Part shown: in pieces, positions 53,830 through 63,626 of the stretch
Position numbering within the stretch: position 1 is the stretch's first letter
Layout: every line of letters begins with the position of its first letter
DNA from: Huiozyma naganishii CBS 8797
Taxonomy: Eukaryota > Ascomycota > Saccharomycetes > Saccharomycetales > Saccharomycetaceae
Direction of reading: 5' to 3'
Length of the DNA: 64,000 bases
NCBI RefSeq assembly: GCF_000348985.1
Contig: NC_035923.1
Coordinates: 558,001 to 622,000 of the forward strand
Position numbers and translations under genes: made by a program
The notes under the pieces: generated by a model
Database searches by the model: none
What the model saw: the letters and a program-made list of their open reading frames with translations, nothing else
What the model was told of the DNA's origin: nothing

Positions 53830-55501
53830 TTTTTTCCCTACGCTTCATCTTCTTCCAGCCGTTCAGTTTTGATATGTGTGATTTCCAAGTGTTGTTAGGG
53901 ATATGGATGTCCTCATGCACACGGGTAGTGCTTTTCATGGAGGACGAGTTGCTTGTCTCTAAAATCGAACTAGTCCCATTGCTGTTCGAAACGCCTAAAT
54001 CGTAATTTGAGTGCGGGTTGACAAAATATTTATTACTGTTTTGGATCTTTCTCCCCAGAATTGTTTTTCTATTGAGTGTTGCCTCTCTCTTCCTCAATAC
54101 ACTGATCAATCCCCAAAAATTAACAGTGATAAGTAGCTTCATGAAGTAGACGATGTTGTATTTCCACGAGGAAATATAGAAATTCTTGGCACTGAAGAAA
54201 ATGGATGTAAAGTACAGGAGCACTATCAGAACCAGATTGTATATCAGAATGGGGATAGTATCATAATAGTTGCGCCACATATTCTTCAACTTTTCGAACA
54301 TATTGGGTTTCGATTGGCTTATACTCCGCTTCGGTTCTAATACAAAATGGAATTTTTGCGACAAAAAAAATCCCACTAAACCGAGAAACATTGTTGTTAT
54401 GGAGAGTTGTGAAACTTTATAAAGCACCCGAAGAGAAATAACGGTTTCATTCCATAAAAGAAACGTAAAGAAGATTGTGTCCGTTACCAGAAAAAAGACA
54501 CCCGCTGTAAAGATCGTAACATTTCGATGTGTTACCAGAAAAAAAAATATAGTACTCAGAATATGGTTTTTATGCTCTACTTTCTTTCTTTTTTGATTCG
54601 AATCTAGGTGGAACATGAAGTAGATAATATACCACCAGTTTAAAAGTCCCATGACGTGGATAAAAACTTCGCATATTCGATATCCTACAGAATCCATTAT
54701 GTGGCTTTTATAGTACGATGCATCCTGGATATCAGCCATATACTGAGTCCGGAATACCTCCGCGCTTGCCTTTTGTAGGTACACAGATTGTACTAGTGCA
54801 AACAGCAAAACGTATACTTTTACAATATTTAGCTTGGTATTGTAATTGTTGGCAGGAAGAAATAATATGATCAGGAACACCATCCAGGAAGCAACGCACA
54901 CGGCTGTCTGACTAAACGTTATTATCAAAATACCATCGACAAACTTGTCTTTATAGACCATCCTTTCAGTATCGTCATAAATGTCATCCATGGACATAGT
55001 GTAGTTGTGAACAAATTCCTTTAAAACAGCAGTGAAGTTGTTTTCTTGAGATGGGAACGTTTCATTATAGTGAACAATATTGGTTGCGTTGTAAGTACGG
55101 TTAGTGCACTGTATTAAAAGAGTTGGATATGCAATGGTCCAGTTGCGATACCGTTCGTTATTAAATATCAGAGGTTTGGACATATTGTCATAGATGCTAA
55201 GAAAACCACTTCCCAAGATAGATGCATGGCAGTTTGAGGGATAATCCTTTAATAAGCTCTCCGAAAGCACCTGGGATAGTGTGAGATTCTTATTGGCTTT
55301 GCTACTATGTTCACAATACAGATTTGATGGAGGTCTTAATCCAAAATATTCATTTATATCTCTTGGACACGCTTCATTCCTCATGGGCATATCCGTAAAA
55401 TTTAGGTTTGCCTCAACGGTAGAGCATTCATCCTTGAAGATGTGGAGGGTCAGTAACAACAAAATGCGGATGGGCAATGAGTTATATAGCCATCGGGTCA
55501 T
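53825..55501 (-). CDS. DFG16: Alkaline pH sensor Dfg16 (PalH/Rim21 family)
   Basis: 558 residues in the uninterrupted frame. Plasma-membrane protein that, with Rim21 and Rim9, starts Rim101 processing in response to alkaline pH or lipid asymmetry. Signal sequence (about 1-30), an extracellular region with many N-glycosylation sequons (for example NLTLS, NRTYNATN), then about seven membrane segments between residues 190 and 470 with the family sequence LLNWWYIIYFMFHLDSNQKR. The frame stops after KRREKM at an A6 run; one base out of phase a 79-residue tail follows, which would give about 636 residues, closer to the 619 of S. cerevisiae. The gene is convergent with HMS1 and divergent from EXG2. 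Confidence 0.9.
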   Translation of the reverse strand: MTRWLYNSLPIRILLLLTLHIFKDECSTVEANLNFTDMPMRNEACPRDINEYFGLRPPSNLYCEHSSKANKNLTLSQVLSESLLKDYPSNCHASILGSGFLSIYDNMSKPLIFNNERYRNWTIAYPTLLIQCTNRTYNATNIVHYNETFPSQENNFTAVLKEFVHNYTMSMDDIYDDTERMVYKDKFVDGILIITFSQTAVCVASWMVFLIILFLPANNYNTKLNIVKVYVLLFALVQSVYLQKASAEVFRTQYMADIQDASYYKSHIMDSVGYRICEVFIHVMGLLNWWYIIYFMFHLDSNQKRKKVEHKNHILSTIFFFLVTHRNVTIFTAGVFFLVTDTIFFTFLLWNETVISLRVLYKVSQLSITTMFLGLVGFFLSQKFHFVLEPKRSISQSKPNMFEKLKNMWRNYYDTIPILIYNLVLIVLLYFTSIFFSAKNFYISSWKYNIVYFMKLLITVNFWGLISVLRKREATLNRKTILGRKIQNSNKYFVNPHSNYDLGVSNSNGTSSILETSNSSSMKSTTRVHEDIHIPNNTWKSHISKLNGWKKMKRREKM

Positions 55502-56855
55502 ATAAAAGAAAATAAAGTGATGGACAACAAGGCCAACAATTTGTTTGGTGGTTTGTCTAATAAACCTGCACTTACACAGATGAGTTCAACTATACCTTGG
55601 AATATACACTAACTACTGGTGTGATCTTCGGTTTGCTATGAGCACGATGAACGACGGATACAATGTTCGAAAAACGCCCTGGTACGAAGGAATAAAAAAA
55701 AAAAACGAATACCGGATCCTGCAAAAAAATTTCAAAATTCATTAAACGGAGAAGAATCGCCGTCATTATCGCTCGGCAAGGGACGCTAGGCACCTCGTCC
55801 TGATTCTTGAGTGCGCTGATACGGTTAAAAAACCCAAGTAGAGCTCCTGTAAGTGCATAGAGACAAGGATACTACAAGCTTATAAATTTCCTTATATCGT
55901 AGCGAGTATTCTGTAATGATGTTGCTTTTATGTGTGCAACTGCATATGTAGATGACAATTATGCTGTCAAGAGGAGTTTGGGGAGTTTTCGTGTAATGCC
56001 TGAGAACTCTACGTGCAAACGGTACTGTCAGTAAAGCTGATATTGGGTCACCTCAAAGGCACACCTCTGTTATGGTCCATTAAACATGTGTCCCTGTAGC
56101 TAATTCATTACATTTAAATTCAAAAAACAAGAACCCATCCATCGTGTAACAAATGGGCTGGCTCTTGATAAAGTGGTAAAACCTCTAGCCGTATTCATAA
56201 TTGGCAGTCATTTCAGTGCGCTCCCTCAGGTATGACGTGGCGTGCCTTTCCACCCACGACACGGAGGAGGGTTACCTTCTGGGAACGGTACGAATGGGAA
56301 AGAAAACCCCCACTGAAAGCTGTATTACTGCATCCACCCCCACCTTCTCGCTCGAGACCGTTACACGCAAGAATTACCAAGAAGGGTAATGAACGTTGTT
56401 TATATAAACGAATAGTGAGGTTTCGACGCGAAAAAAAGGAAAAACTTCGAGCGACCTCCGTACACGGCGAAGGGTGCAGTATAGTGCGAGATTTATTGCT
56501 CGACTTATTTGTTCTGTAAATAACTTCCTGCTCAATGGAATGTGTCCGTTCGCTGTGGCACGCGGTGAAATGTAATTGTAAACACGATTTTCTTTAATGC
56601 CCTAAGTACGCGGAGCATCTGAGATTTTTTTTCTGCCGTTTTTCATTCATAGCTGCAAGTGCGTAGTGTTTACTTGGTAACAAATGACGTTCAATTTTAG
56701 AATAATTGATTATATTGTTCTGGTATATATATATAGGAAGGTTCCCGAGAAATCAACCCTTTGGGATACTTTTTTTTCAGTTGGAGAGACGTTATTAGCA
56801 ATTACTGTCTCTTCCATCTTAAGTCATTTGGGTTGAATATTGTTACCTGTTTGTA
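55502..56855. other. Divergent intergenic DFG16 / EXG2
   Basis: 1.35 kb with no supported gene. TATATATATATAGG near 56724-56737 is a likely TATA region for EXG2. Open frames at 56201-56519 do not resemble known proteins. Confidence 0.5.
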
Positions 56856-58559
56856 ATGGGCGTTTTCGACGGGAAAAGGCCCATACTGTATCTTCTATGG
56901 TTTGCTCTCAGCTGTTTGACACGCGTCGCAGTGGCGTCAAACGGTGCCCAGCTGAATGATAAGGAACTGAATGTACTACAAAAAAGATTCGACTCATACT
57001 ACTCCAACGATACACAAATTAGCGTACAAGGTATAACGCTGGGTGGATGGTTGGTCACTGAGCCATATATAACTCCCTCATTGTACCATAAGGCAATCAA
57101 CATGGTATCACAGTATAATTCCACATACCATAATATGTCTCAAATTGTAGACGAATACACGCTATGTCAGGAGCTCGGATATGACAAAGCGAAAGATCTG
57201 TTGTCGGAGCATTTTGATACTTGGATTACAGAGAGCGATTTTAAGCAAATCAAAGATGACGGGTTTAACTTGGTGAGAATCCCAATTGGGTATTGGGCTT
57301 GGAAGCTTGATCACGAGGAAAACTTGTACGTTGGGAATGCCACCTATGAGGACCCATATGTTGGGGAAGGTTTACAACTTCACTACCTGAATAGAGCACT
57401 TGAATGGGCAAGCAAGTATGAGCTTAACGTTTGGATTGACCTGCACGGTGCTCCAGGTTCCCAAAACGGATTTGACAACTCTGGTCAAAGAAATTTTTAC
57501 AACAAGTTAGGATGGTTGTCCGACATGGACACAAAAGTTTTGACTTTGAACGTTTGGGGTGCTATGTTTGATGAATATTTAAACGGAGGTAACAGCAGCA
57601 ACCCTATTGTTGGTATTGAGGTGATGAACGAGCCATTGGTCCCCAAATTGAACATATGGGATGTCACCCAGGTGTATTATGAAGGTTTTGATATGTTCAA
57701 AGAGAAACAGAGGAAAGGTGACAACACGACATTTATTATACATGATGCATTCCAGTCTATTGGACATTGGAATATGGAATTGAACCCACACTTCAAAAAT
57801 GTCTCCAACCGTCACTTCAACTTAACGAACGTTTCGTATTCAGCACAGTCTGTCCTTGTAGATCACCATCATTATGAGGTGTTCACGGACAGTCAATTGC
57901 AGGAATCTCAATTCTCTCGTATCATGAACATTATCAATTTCGGAGATTCGATAAACAAAGAATTGCAATACCACCCGGCCGTAGTTGGTGAATGGTCCGG
58001 TGCAATTACGGACTGTGCCACGTGGGTGAACGGTGTAAACATTGGCGCCCGTTACGATGGGTCATACTACAACACAACAGCATTTGAAACGTCCCAGCCA
58101 CCATCGGGGAATTGCACCTCTAATCAACCGATAGATCAGTGGTCAGATGAATACAAGATTGCAGTGAGACAATTTGTTGAGGCACAATTGGCCACATACA
58201 GCGCCAAGACTACAGGTTGGATTTTCTGGAATTGGAAGACAGAAAATGCACCAGAATGGGATTATCTACAATTGAAGGAAGCTGGTCTGTTCCCTGTCCC
58301 ATTTGACAACTACACGTACTTTAGCACGGATGGGTCTGGATCCATCGATTCAGATTTCTCCAGTTCTTTGTCCACGTTAGCTTACCCAACATCCAGTGGG
58401 AGCCGTACAACATCTTCCACGGCAGCGAAAAAAGGGGTTGCTTCATCATTTAGGAAGATCAACTTGCAGGACACCGAATTGAGGGCGCTGAGTGGTTACT
58501 GGAAAATGGTTCTTTATCTCTTCCCAGTATGCATTTCCCTCGTTGTAGTCCTGCTGTGA
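56856..58559 (+). CDS. EXG2: GPI-anchored exo-1,3-beta-glucanase Exg2
   Basis: 567 residues (S. cerevisiae 562). Glycoside hydrolase family 5 enzyme of the cell wall that cleaves glucose from 1,3-beta-glucan. Signal peptide 1-27 (LLWFALSCLTRVAVA). Catalytic acid/base E259 in EVMNEPL and nucleophile E379 in VVGEWSGA; other family motifs are GGWLVTEPYITPSL, LHGAPGSQNGFDNSG and DHHHYEVF. Several N-glycosylation sequons are present. A Ser/Thr-rich stretch (about 495-530) and a hydrophobic C-terminus (about 548-567) are the pattern for GPI attachment, which separates it from secreted Exg1. Confidence 0.97.
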   Translation: MGVFDGKRPILYLLWFALSCLTRVAVASNGAQLNDKELNVLQKRFDSYYSNDTQISVQGITLGGWLVTEPYITPSLYHKAINMVSQYNSTYHNMSQIVDEYTLCQELGYDKAKDLLSEHFDTWITESDFKQIKDDGFNLVRIPIGYWAWKLDHEENLYVGNATYEDPYVGEGLQLHYLNRALEWASKYELNVWIDLHGAPGSQNGFDNSGQRNFYNKLGWLSDMDTKVLTLNVWGAMFDEYLNGGNSSNPIVGIEVMNEPLVPKLNIWDVTQVYYEGFDMFKEKQRKGDNTTFIIHDAFQSIGHWNMELNPHFKNVSNRHFNLTNVSYSAQSVLVDHHHYEVFTDSQLQESQFSRIMNIINFGDSINKELQYHPAVVGEWSGAITDCATWVNGVNIGARYDGSYYNTTAFETSQPPSGNCTSNQPIDQWSDEYKIAVRQFVEAQLATYSAKTTGWIFWNWKTENAPEWDYLQLKEAGLFPVPFDNYTYFSTDGSGSIDSDFSSSLSTLAYPTSSGSRTTSSTAAKKGVASSFRKINLQDTELRALSGYWKMVLYLFPVCISLVVVLL

Positions 58560-60433
58560 TTTCCGTTATTACATAATCGATCATCGATTTCGAGAAATCT
58601 CGCTAAACAAACAAGATTTGTAAGCATCATTTCATAGTAAGTTAGAGGAAATCTCGTCGATGATAAAAATAGTAGTATGTACAAAACGGATCACTGTGAA
58701 ACAGAGTGACGTTTCAAGATGCTGTTATAATCCAATTAGATCGGGTATCTATATAAACTTTTGAGTTAAACTACGTTACAGTTACGTAGGGCCTAATGCG
58801 TTCGTTCTCTTCGATGAGGTAATCTCTAACTCGAGGTTATGTATCGTGCTTGTATAACCACAGTTACGTATCACTTCAGCAGGGTGCTGTCACTAAACGG
58901 TACGCGATGACGTTGCACGTCTGTCTCTGAGAAGCGCCATCCAAAAAACAACAACAGAACACAAGGTAGAACAATAACAGGGCGAATCACAAAGCATTGG
59001 GGGGGGGGCAGTAACTTGTACTGGTAACAAAATGCGGACAGGTATGCCTGCGTAATTTGGCTTTTCCCCCGCGTACGACTCTGTGTATTCAGGAAAATTT
59101 CGTCATTGTTACAAAAACGGGAAGGAAAATAAAAAAAAATGCTCACACGCCCGCTTTTGAAGTGGAAAACGACAAACTAAAATCCGATAATCAGAAAGGC
59201 ACTGCTTAGAAATACTGTCTTCTTTCGGCCACTAAAGACCGATACAGCAATCATTCTCTCCGCATTGGTTGTCGTCATGACCTCATCGGCTTTTTTACCC
59301 TTGGACCCTACACTGCGTTGAGTACCTGAATACCCCTATACGAGGATTCATGAGTAGTGACGGTATGTGCACACTGTTTTGTAAGTTGCATCGTCATATA
59401 TGTGTACCACTGTAACGCCCCTCCCTCCCACGATTCCTACCCTTTGTTGGAAACAAGGCCCTTTGTTTACAACTGAATACCTCTGGAAAACAGGGGAAAG
59501 CCCACTGATAGCGTTGTTGAATTACCGGTTTATTTTTAACTTCCATACCCGAAAAGCGACTCTGCCCCACAGCCACTGCCCAACAATAGAAAGAAAAAAA
59601 ATTCTTAACAGCGGGTGAGGGGACCTCCGGGCGAAGAGGGGTGCGTGGGTTACTTTTTTTTTTTTGTCAGTTCGGCCGGTGAGCGATGAAACCCGTCAGC
59701 CCTCGGCTGCTGCGGTGGTTTCTGTGCTTCGTCGTGTCTTTCTCTGTTGCCATAAGGTTTTTTCTTGGGCACTTCCTTCCCTCCCCCGCCCTGCCCCTCT
59801 CTCCTGCGCCCCGACCCAAGAAAAATTGCGTAGAAATGATGTATGGAGAGATATTACGTGGATGGAAGAATGCCCCTCCTACGATTCCCTTACTTTTCTT
59901 TTTTCCTTCCTCCTCTCTGAAACAATAGAGAGCCTCCTCTCGGCCCCCGTACGCGCGTGCGCGTTGTCATGCGGAGTTAATTGCTGCACGTCTCTTCCGA
60001 GGATGCGCTTTCCCCTTTTGGGCCATATCTTGATGACCACATTGGAAAAGTTACAGTTGCCTTCAGATTACGAAGGGCGAGGACGAGGGACCCCGTAGTA
60101 AATAGGTCCCGTCACCGTAAGCAACAAGAACAACGACCCCCCTCAAATAGTTCTCGTTCGAAGGCTGTAATCGCGATCGAAAAAGAAAAAGAGAAAGCGA
60201 AAAACCGGAACTTCTTCGAGTAACCTAATATTTCTCGTCTCCTCCAACTTCGAAGATCCATTGCTCGGTTTTGCGCCGAAGGTTGTAAAAAAATTTATAT
60301 ATAAGCTATCCAAGATCGCAGTTCCCTTCGGACAACTTTATCTCTTAATATGGTTTCTGTTATGAAATATTCCCACTTACTTATATAAAATAAATAGTCA
60401 GCAGAGCGCTACAACACTTTACACATATAAAAT
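58560..60433. promoter_or_regulatory. Long CIN5/YAP6 upstream region
   Basis: 1.87 kb with no supported gene. Two TTACGTA elements (58782-58788 and 58864-58870) match Yap-type half sites. Homopolymer runs include G9 near 58999-59007 and T10 near 59656. TTTATATATAAGC lies near 60293-60305. SWM1, which sits here in S. cerevisiae between EXG2 and YAP6, is absent; the longest frame (59664-60098) is GC-biased noise. Confidence 0.45.
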
Positions 60434-61270
60434 ATGCAATCCGTTCCACTTACAGTCAGGACTCAACAAAACCAAATATCGCCATTAGGTCATCCAACAG
60501 GTCAGCAACAGATGCGTACTTTGAGTTTGCCTCATGTGCCTCACAACATAATGGTAGGGCAGTCTAATTTTAACCAAGTGTTCCCATCTCCACACCTGCA
60601 ACTACCAGGGATGGCTCAAAATAACTACACATACCAACCTTCTGGAGTGACAAACCAGGTTATCTTCAATGAGAGAGGTCCCTTGACACCACCACATATA
60701 CCCACACATTCGTATGCGGGACCTCAACCAAGAATCGTACCACCTCCAGTTTACAATTTGCCTCAACCACAGAGTTTACTCACTCCAGAGATGGTAAAGG
60801 TAGATGACACCATCTCCCCTATCTTACCACCTTTGCATAACACGGAGGACAGGAGACACTCTGTGAGTATCGCTGTTTTGCAACAACCAGAAAATCAAAA
60901 CAATACACCAGTGCCAACGTCTCATTCTCAAACACAACTAGTAACTTTTTCAGATGGTGAACATTCAATGAGCGGGAAATCCGGTATTAAGATAAAGAAG
61001 GAGACAGTGGACGCGCCCTTCGGGAAGGCAATCTACAACACTGGTGAGAAATACAATACTGCGGGACAACTGATCGGTAAGTCTGGGAAACTGGTACGTG
61101 ACACAAAGAGAGCTGCACAGAACAGGTCTGCTCAAAAGGCATTCAGACTACGCCGTGAAAAATACATTAAAAACTTAGAACAAAAATCGAAAATCTTTGA
61201 TGACATTGTACGGGAGAACCAACAACTCAAGGAACAACTCAACTCTCTAACGAGCCGCTTGCAACAATAA
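60434..61270 (+). CDS. CIN5: Yap-family bZIP factor, Cin5/Yap6 type
   Basis: 278 residues (S. cerevisiae Cin5 295, Yap6 383). Stress-related transcription factor (salt, drug tolerance) of the yeast AP-1 family. The bZIP occupies 221-278: basic region RAAQNRSAQKAFRLRREKYI with the Yap-specific Gln residues, then a leucine zipper running to the last residue. The N-terminal 150 residues are rich in Gln, Pro and His. There is no C-terminal cysteine-rich domain, unlike Yap1. Position before STI1 fits CIN5 (YOR028C); EXG2 upstream fits YAP6 (YDR259C). The gene represents that duplicate pair. Confidence 0.93.
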   Translation: MQSVPLTVRTQQNQISPLGHPTGQQQMRTLSLPHVPHNIMVGQSNFNQVFPSPHLQLPGMAQNNYTYQPSGVTNQVIFNERGPLTPPHIPTHSYAGPQPRIVPPPVYNLPQPQSLLTPEMVKVDDTISPILPPLHNTEDRRHSVSIAVLQQPENQNNTPVPTSHSQTQLVTFSDGEHSMSGKSGIKIKKETVDAPFGKAIYNTGEKYNTAGQLIGKSGKLVRDTKRAAQNRSAQKAFRLRREKYIKNLEQKSKIFDDIVRENQQLKEQLNSLTSRLQQ

Positions 61271-61529
61271 ATCTTTTAAAGTTCAAGGAGTTTTATTTTT
61301 TTTTTTGGTACATTGCATCGTAATATTTAAGGTCGTCAACTTTGTTGGCTCAGTAATTAATTTTTAAAGACGTATAATTAATTGTTGTATTCTTCATTAT
61401 TGAAATGGCGCCATCGAGCCCACGGTCTCGAAAAGACATTATTCTGAGATGTTTATTGTACATTGAGTACTATTTAATACAAAGGGAAATATGGTTGTTT
61501 AAACTAACTGGTCTGACGGTGTGCCAAAC

Positions 61530-63269
61530 TCAGGCGCGACCAGTTTTGATGATACCGGCTGCAATCAGAGTTTGAATCTTCTTGAAAATTTCTGGGTTCT
61601 TCATATGTTCTTGCAAAGCAGCAGGGTCATTCTGGGCTTGTTGCAAGATACTTTGCAAGACTGGGTCTTGCATGATTTTTGCAACTTCTGGGTCCCTCAT
61701 GGCTCTTTCGTACGTTTGTTCTGGAGTTTCATCGCCAGTGGCCGGTTGGAATCTTTGTTGAGCCGCTTTCATGTATAGTTGGTCAATTTCCCTCGCGTTG
61801 GCACCGCCGTTCACTTCAGCGTCCTTCGTCCTCGCGGCATCCAGAGTTTCAATGGCGTAGGAAAAGTCCTTAACAGCAATCTGAGCAGTAGCCTTTCTGA
61901 TATATGCTCTGACAAAGTTTGGATCTTTCTCGATGGCCTTGTTACAGTCAGAAATGGCATCTGGGAAGGACATCAGTTTGGATAGCGCAGCGGCTCTGTT
62001 GGAATACCCTCTCGCATCTTCTGGTGCTCTTTTGATCATTTCGGTGTATGCCTTGACAGCACTTGGCCAATCGCCCTTGGTGAAGTACTCTTTACCTTCT
62101 AGACGGGCCTCTTCTGCTTTCTCTGGGTTAATGTAATCTTCCACTTCTCTCTTCTTTTCCTCCTTTTCGGCATGCCTTAATTTTGCTAGGATCTCTGGGG
62201 TCCTGTGTTCAGTTAGAGATTTTTGATAGTGGTTGATTGCCTCCTTCAAGTTCCCCATCTTAACGTACGCATTACCGATACGTGCAAAAGATTTTGCAAT
62301 TATTTTGTAATCGGCTCTCATTTCTCTACCCTTTTCAATAGCTTCGTTCAAAGTATTTATAGCAGTGTCGTATTCCCCCTTTTCAAATTCTGCAGCAGAA
62401 CGGTTATTCAGGTATGTGATATTATTGTCCAACTCCCAGGCCTTGTTGTAGCATGCAATAGCTTCGTCGAAGTTGCGAGCCTTATACGCTTTGTTACCTT
62501 CGACTTTGGCTTCTTCGGCAGCTACCTTAGACTCATCTTGATCCACGTCCATCGATTCCGCCTCTGGTTCCGCTTCCTTTGGCTTTTGTTCCTGTTTAGG
62601 TTCTTCCTTCTTTGGTTCCCCACCACTTGGAGACTCTGGGTTCTTTGGAGCAGAGTTGGACTGCGATAGGTCTGGCATGTTCAAATCAATGCCCATTAGC
62701 GTACCCATGATAGTCATTAGTCTTGGATCGGAAAACAGATCTTGAGCTAGACCGTTTGGATTGCTTCTAAAACTCAAAAGTTTGGCAACCAATTGAGGAT
62801 CGTTCATCAATTCTGCAGTCTTGGGGTTGTTCTTCAATTTTTCAATCAAGTTTGGGTCGTTGAACATCTCCGTCAAACCCAAATCAGGTTGGGCTTGTCT
62901 TTGACTCTGCACACGTTGAATTTGCTCAATCCCCTCCTTGGCAATCTTGTTGTTAGCATCCAATTCTAACGCTTTCTTGTAACTGGCCTCAGCATCATCC
63001 AAGTTTCCCATCCCAAAATGAGCTGCTCCCTCTCTTGTGTAACCCTTAGCCCATGATGGGTTGATCTTTGTACATTCCAAAGCATCCTTTAAAGCTTCGT
63101 TAAATTTCTGCTCTGATGCATAGGATGCAGAACGATTGGAATATAAAACATGGTTTGGAGTTTCTGAAACTTCAATTGCCTTGGTGAAGAGGTCAACTGC
63201 TTCATCGTATTTCTTGGCAGCGAAGGCCGAATTACCTTGCTGTTTGTATTCGTCAGCCGTTAAAGACAT
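61530..63269 (-). CDS. STI1: Hsp90 co-chaperone Sti1 (Hop)
   Basis: 579 residues (S. cerevisiae 589). Scaffold that binds Hsp70 and Hsp90 together and passes clients between them. TPR1 at about 5-110 (MSLTADEYKQQGNSAFAAKK start, NHVLYSNRSASYAS), DP1 at about 130-185, TPR2A about 250-365 (EGNKAYKARNFDEAI, YLNNRSAAEFEKGEY), TPR2B about 385-500 (EGKEYFTKGDWPSAVKAYTE), and DP2 at about 525-579 ending QTLIAAGIIKTGRA. An acidic Glu/Lys linker (about 205-245) separates the halves. A strong heat-shock element lies about 200 bases upstream. Confidence 0.98.
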   Translation of the reverse strand: MSLTADEYKQQGNSAFAAKKYDEAVDLFTKAIEVSETPNHVLYSNRSASYASEQKFNEALKDALECTKINPSWAKGYTREGAAHFGMGNLDDAEASYKKALELDANNKIAKEGIEQIQRVQSQRQAQPDLGLTEMFNDPNLIEKLKNNPKTAELMNDPQLVAKLLSFRSNPNGLAQDLFSDPRLMTIMGTLMGIDLNMPDLSQSNSAPKNPESPSGGEPKKEEPKQEQKPKEAEPEAESMDVDQDESKVAAEEAKVEGNKAYKARNFDEAIACYNKAWELDNNITYLNNRSAAEFEKGEYDTAINTLNEAIEKGREMRADYKIIAKSFARIGNAYVKMGNLKEAINHYQKSLTEHRTPEILAKLRHAEKEEKKREVEDYINPEKAEEARLEGKEYFTKGDWPSAVKAYTEMIKRAPEDARGYSNRAAALSKLMSFPDAISDCNKAIEKDPNFVRAYIRKATAQIAVKDFSYAIETLDAARTKDAEVNGGANAREIDQLYMKAAQQRFQPATGDETPEQTYERAMRDPEVAKIMQDPVLQSILQQAQNDPAALQEHMKNPEIFKKIQTLIAAGIIKTGRA

Positions 63270-63469
63270 TTTATCACTATGAATGTATTTCTTCAGTGGT
63301 GTGAATCAAAAAAAGAAGATGCGTAACTATCTCTTTGATTTTACAATGTTTTAAGTAATCTAGTTCTTTGCCTTGCTGTCAAACGGGACCTAGGACAGTG
63401 GTACTATTCTCCTCTTACTTTATATGAAAACATTCCGTTTTGCCGGTAAAAGTGAAAAATATGCACATT

Positions 63470-63482
63470 TTCTAGAAGATTC
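63470..63482. promoter_or_regulatory. Heat-shock element of STI1
   Basis: TTCTAGAAGATTC: three perfectly phased units (TTC, GAA, TTC) spaced by two bases, about 200 bases upstream of the STI1 ATG. STI1 is a classic Hsf1 target in S. cerevisiae. Confidence 0.85.
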
Positions 63483-63487
63483 TGCAG

Positions 63488-63495
63488 TCACGTGA
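63488..63495. promoter_or_regulatory. TCACGTGA palindrome (Cbf1/E-box)
   Basis: Perfect 8-base palindrome five bases from the HSE. It matches the Cbf1 site and bHLH E-boxes. It has no AT-rich CDEII or CDEIII beside it, so it is not part of a centromere. Confidence 0.6.
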
Positions 63496-63626
63496 TGCCT
63501 AACAGATCTGGAGGAGATGGTTTAGATCATGAACTATTCAAGTGATGGGCGATGCCCTATGTCGACTATCTGTAGTACCAACAGGTGATGTATCGTGAAC
63601 TCGATCGTTTCCAATTCCTTTATCGT

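Larger units (their letters stand above)
63270..63626. other. Intergenic STI1 / BUB3
   Basis: STI1 promoter and BUB3 3' region, both on the minus strand. It contains the HSE and the CACGTG palindrome listed separately. Confidence 0.6.

Noticed and set aside
59664..60098. 144-codon frame upstream of CIN5/YAP6, considered as SWM1
   Set aside because: No similarity to Swm1 that I can see; composition is that of a C-rich noncoding stretch with overlapping frames.
63488..63495. TCACGTGA considered as CDEI of a centromere (similar CACGTG cores near 35580 and 52780)
   Set aside because: None is followed by an 80-base AT-rich stretch and a CDEIII with CCGAA; two lie inside coding sequence.
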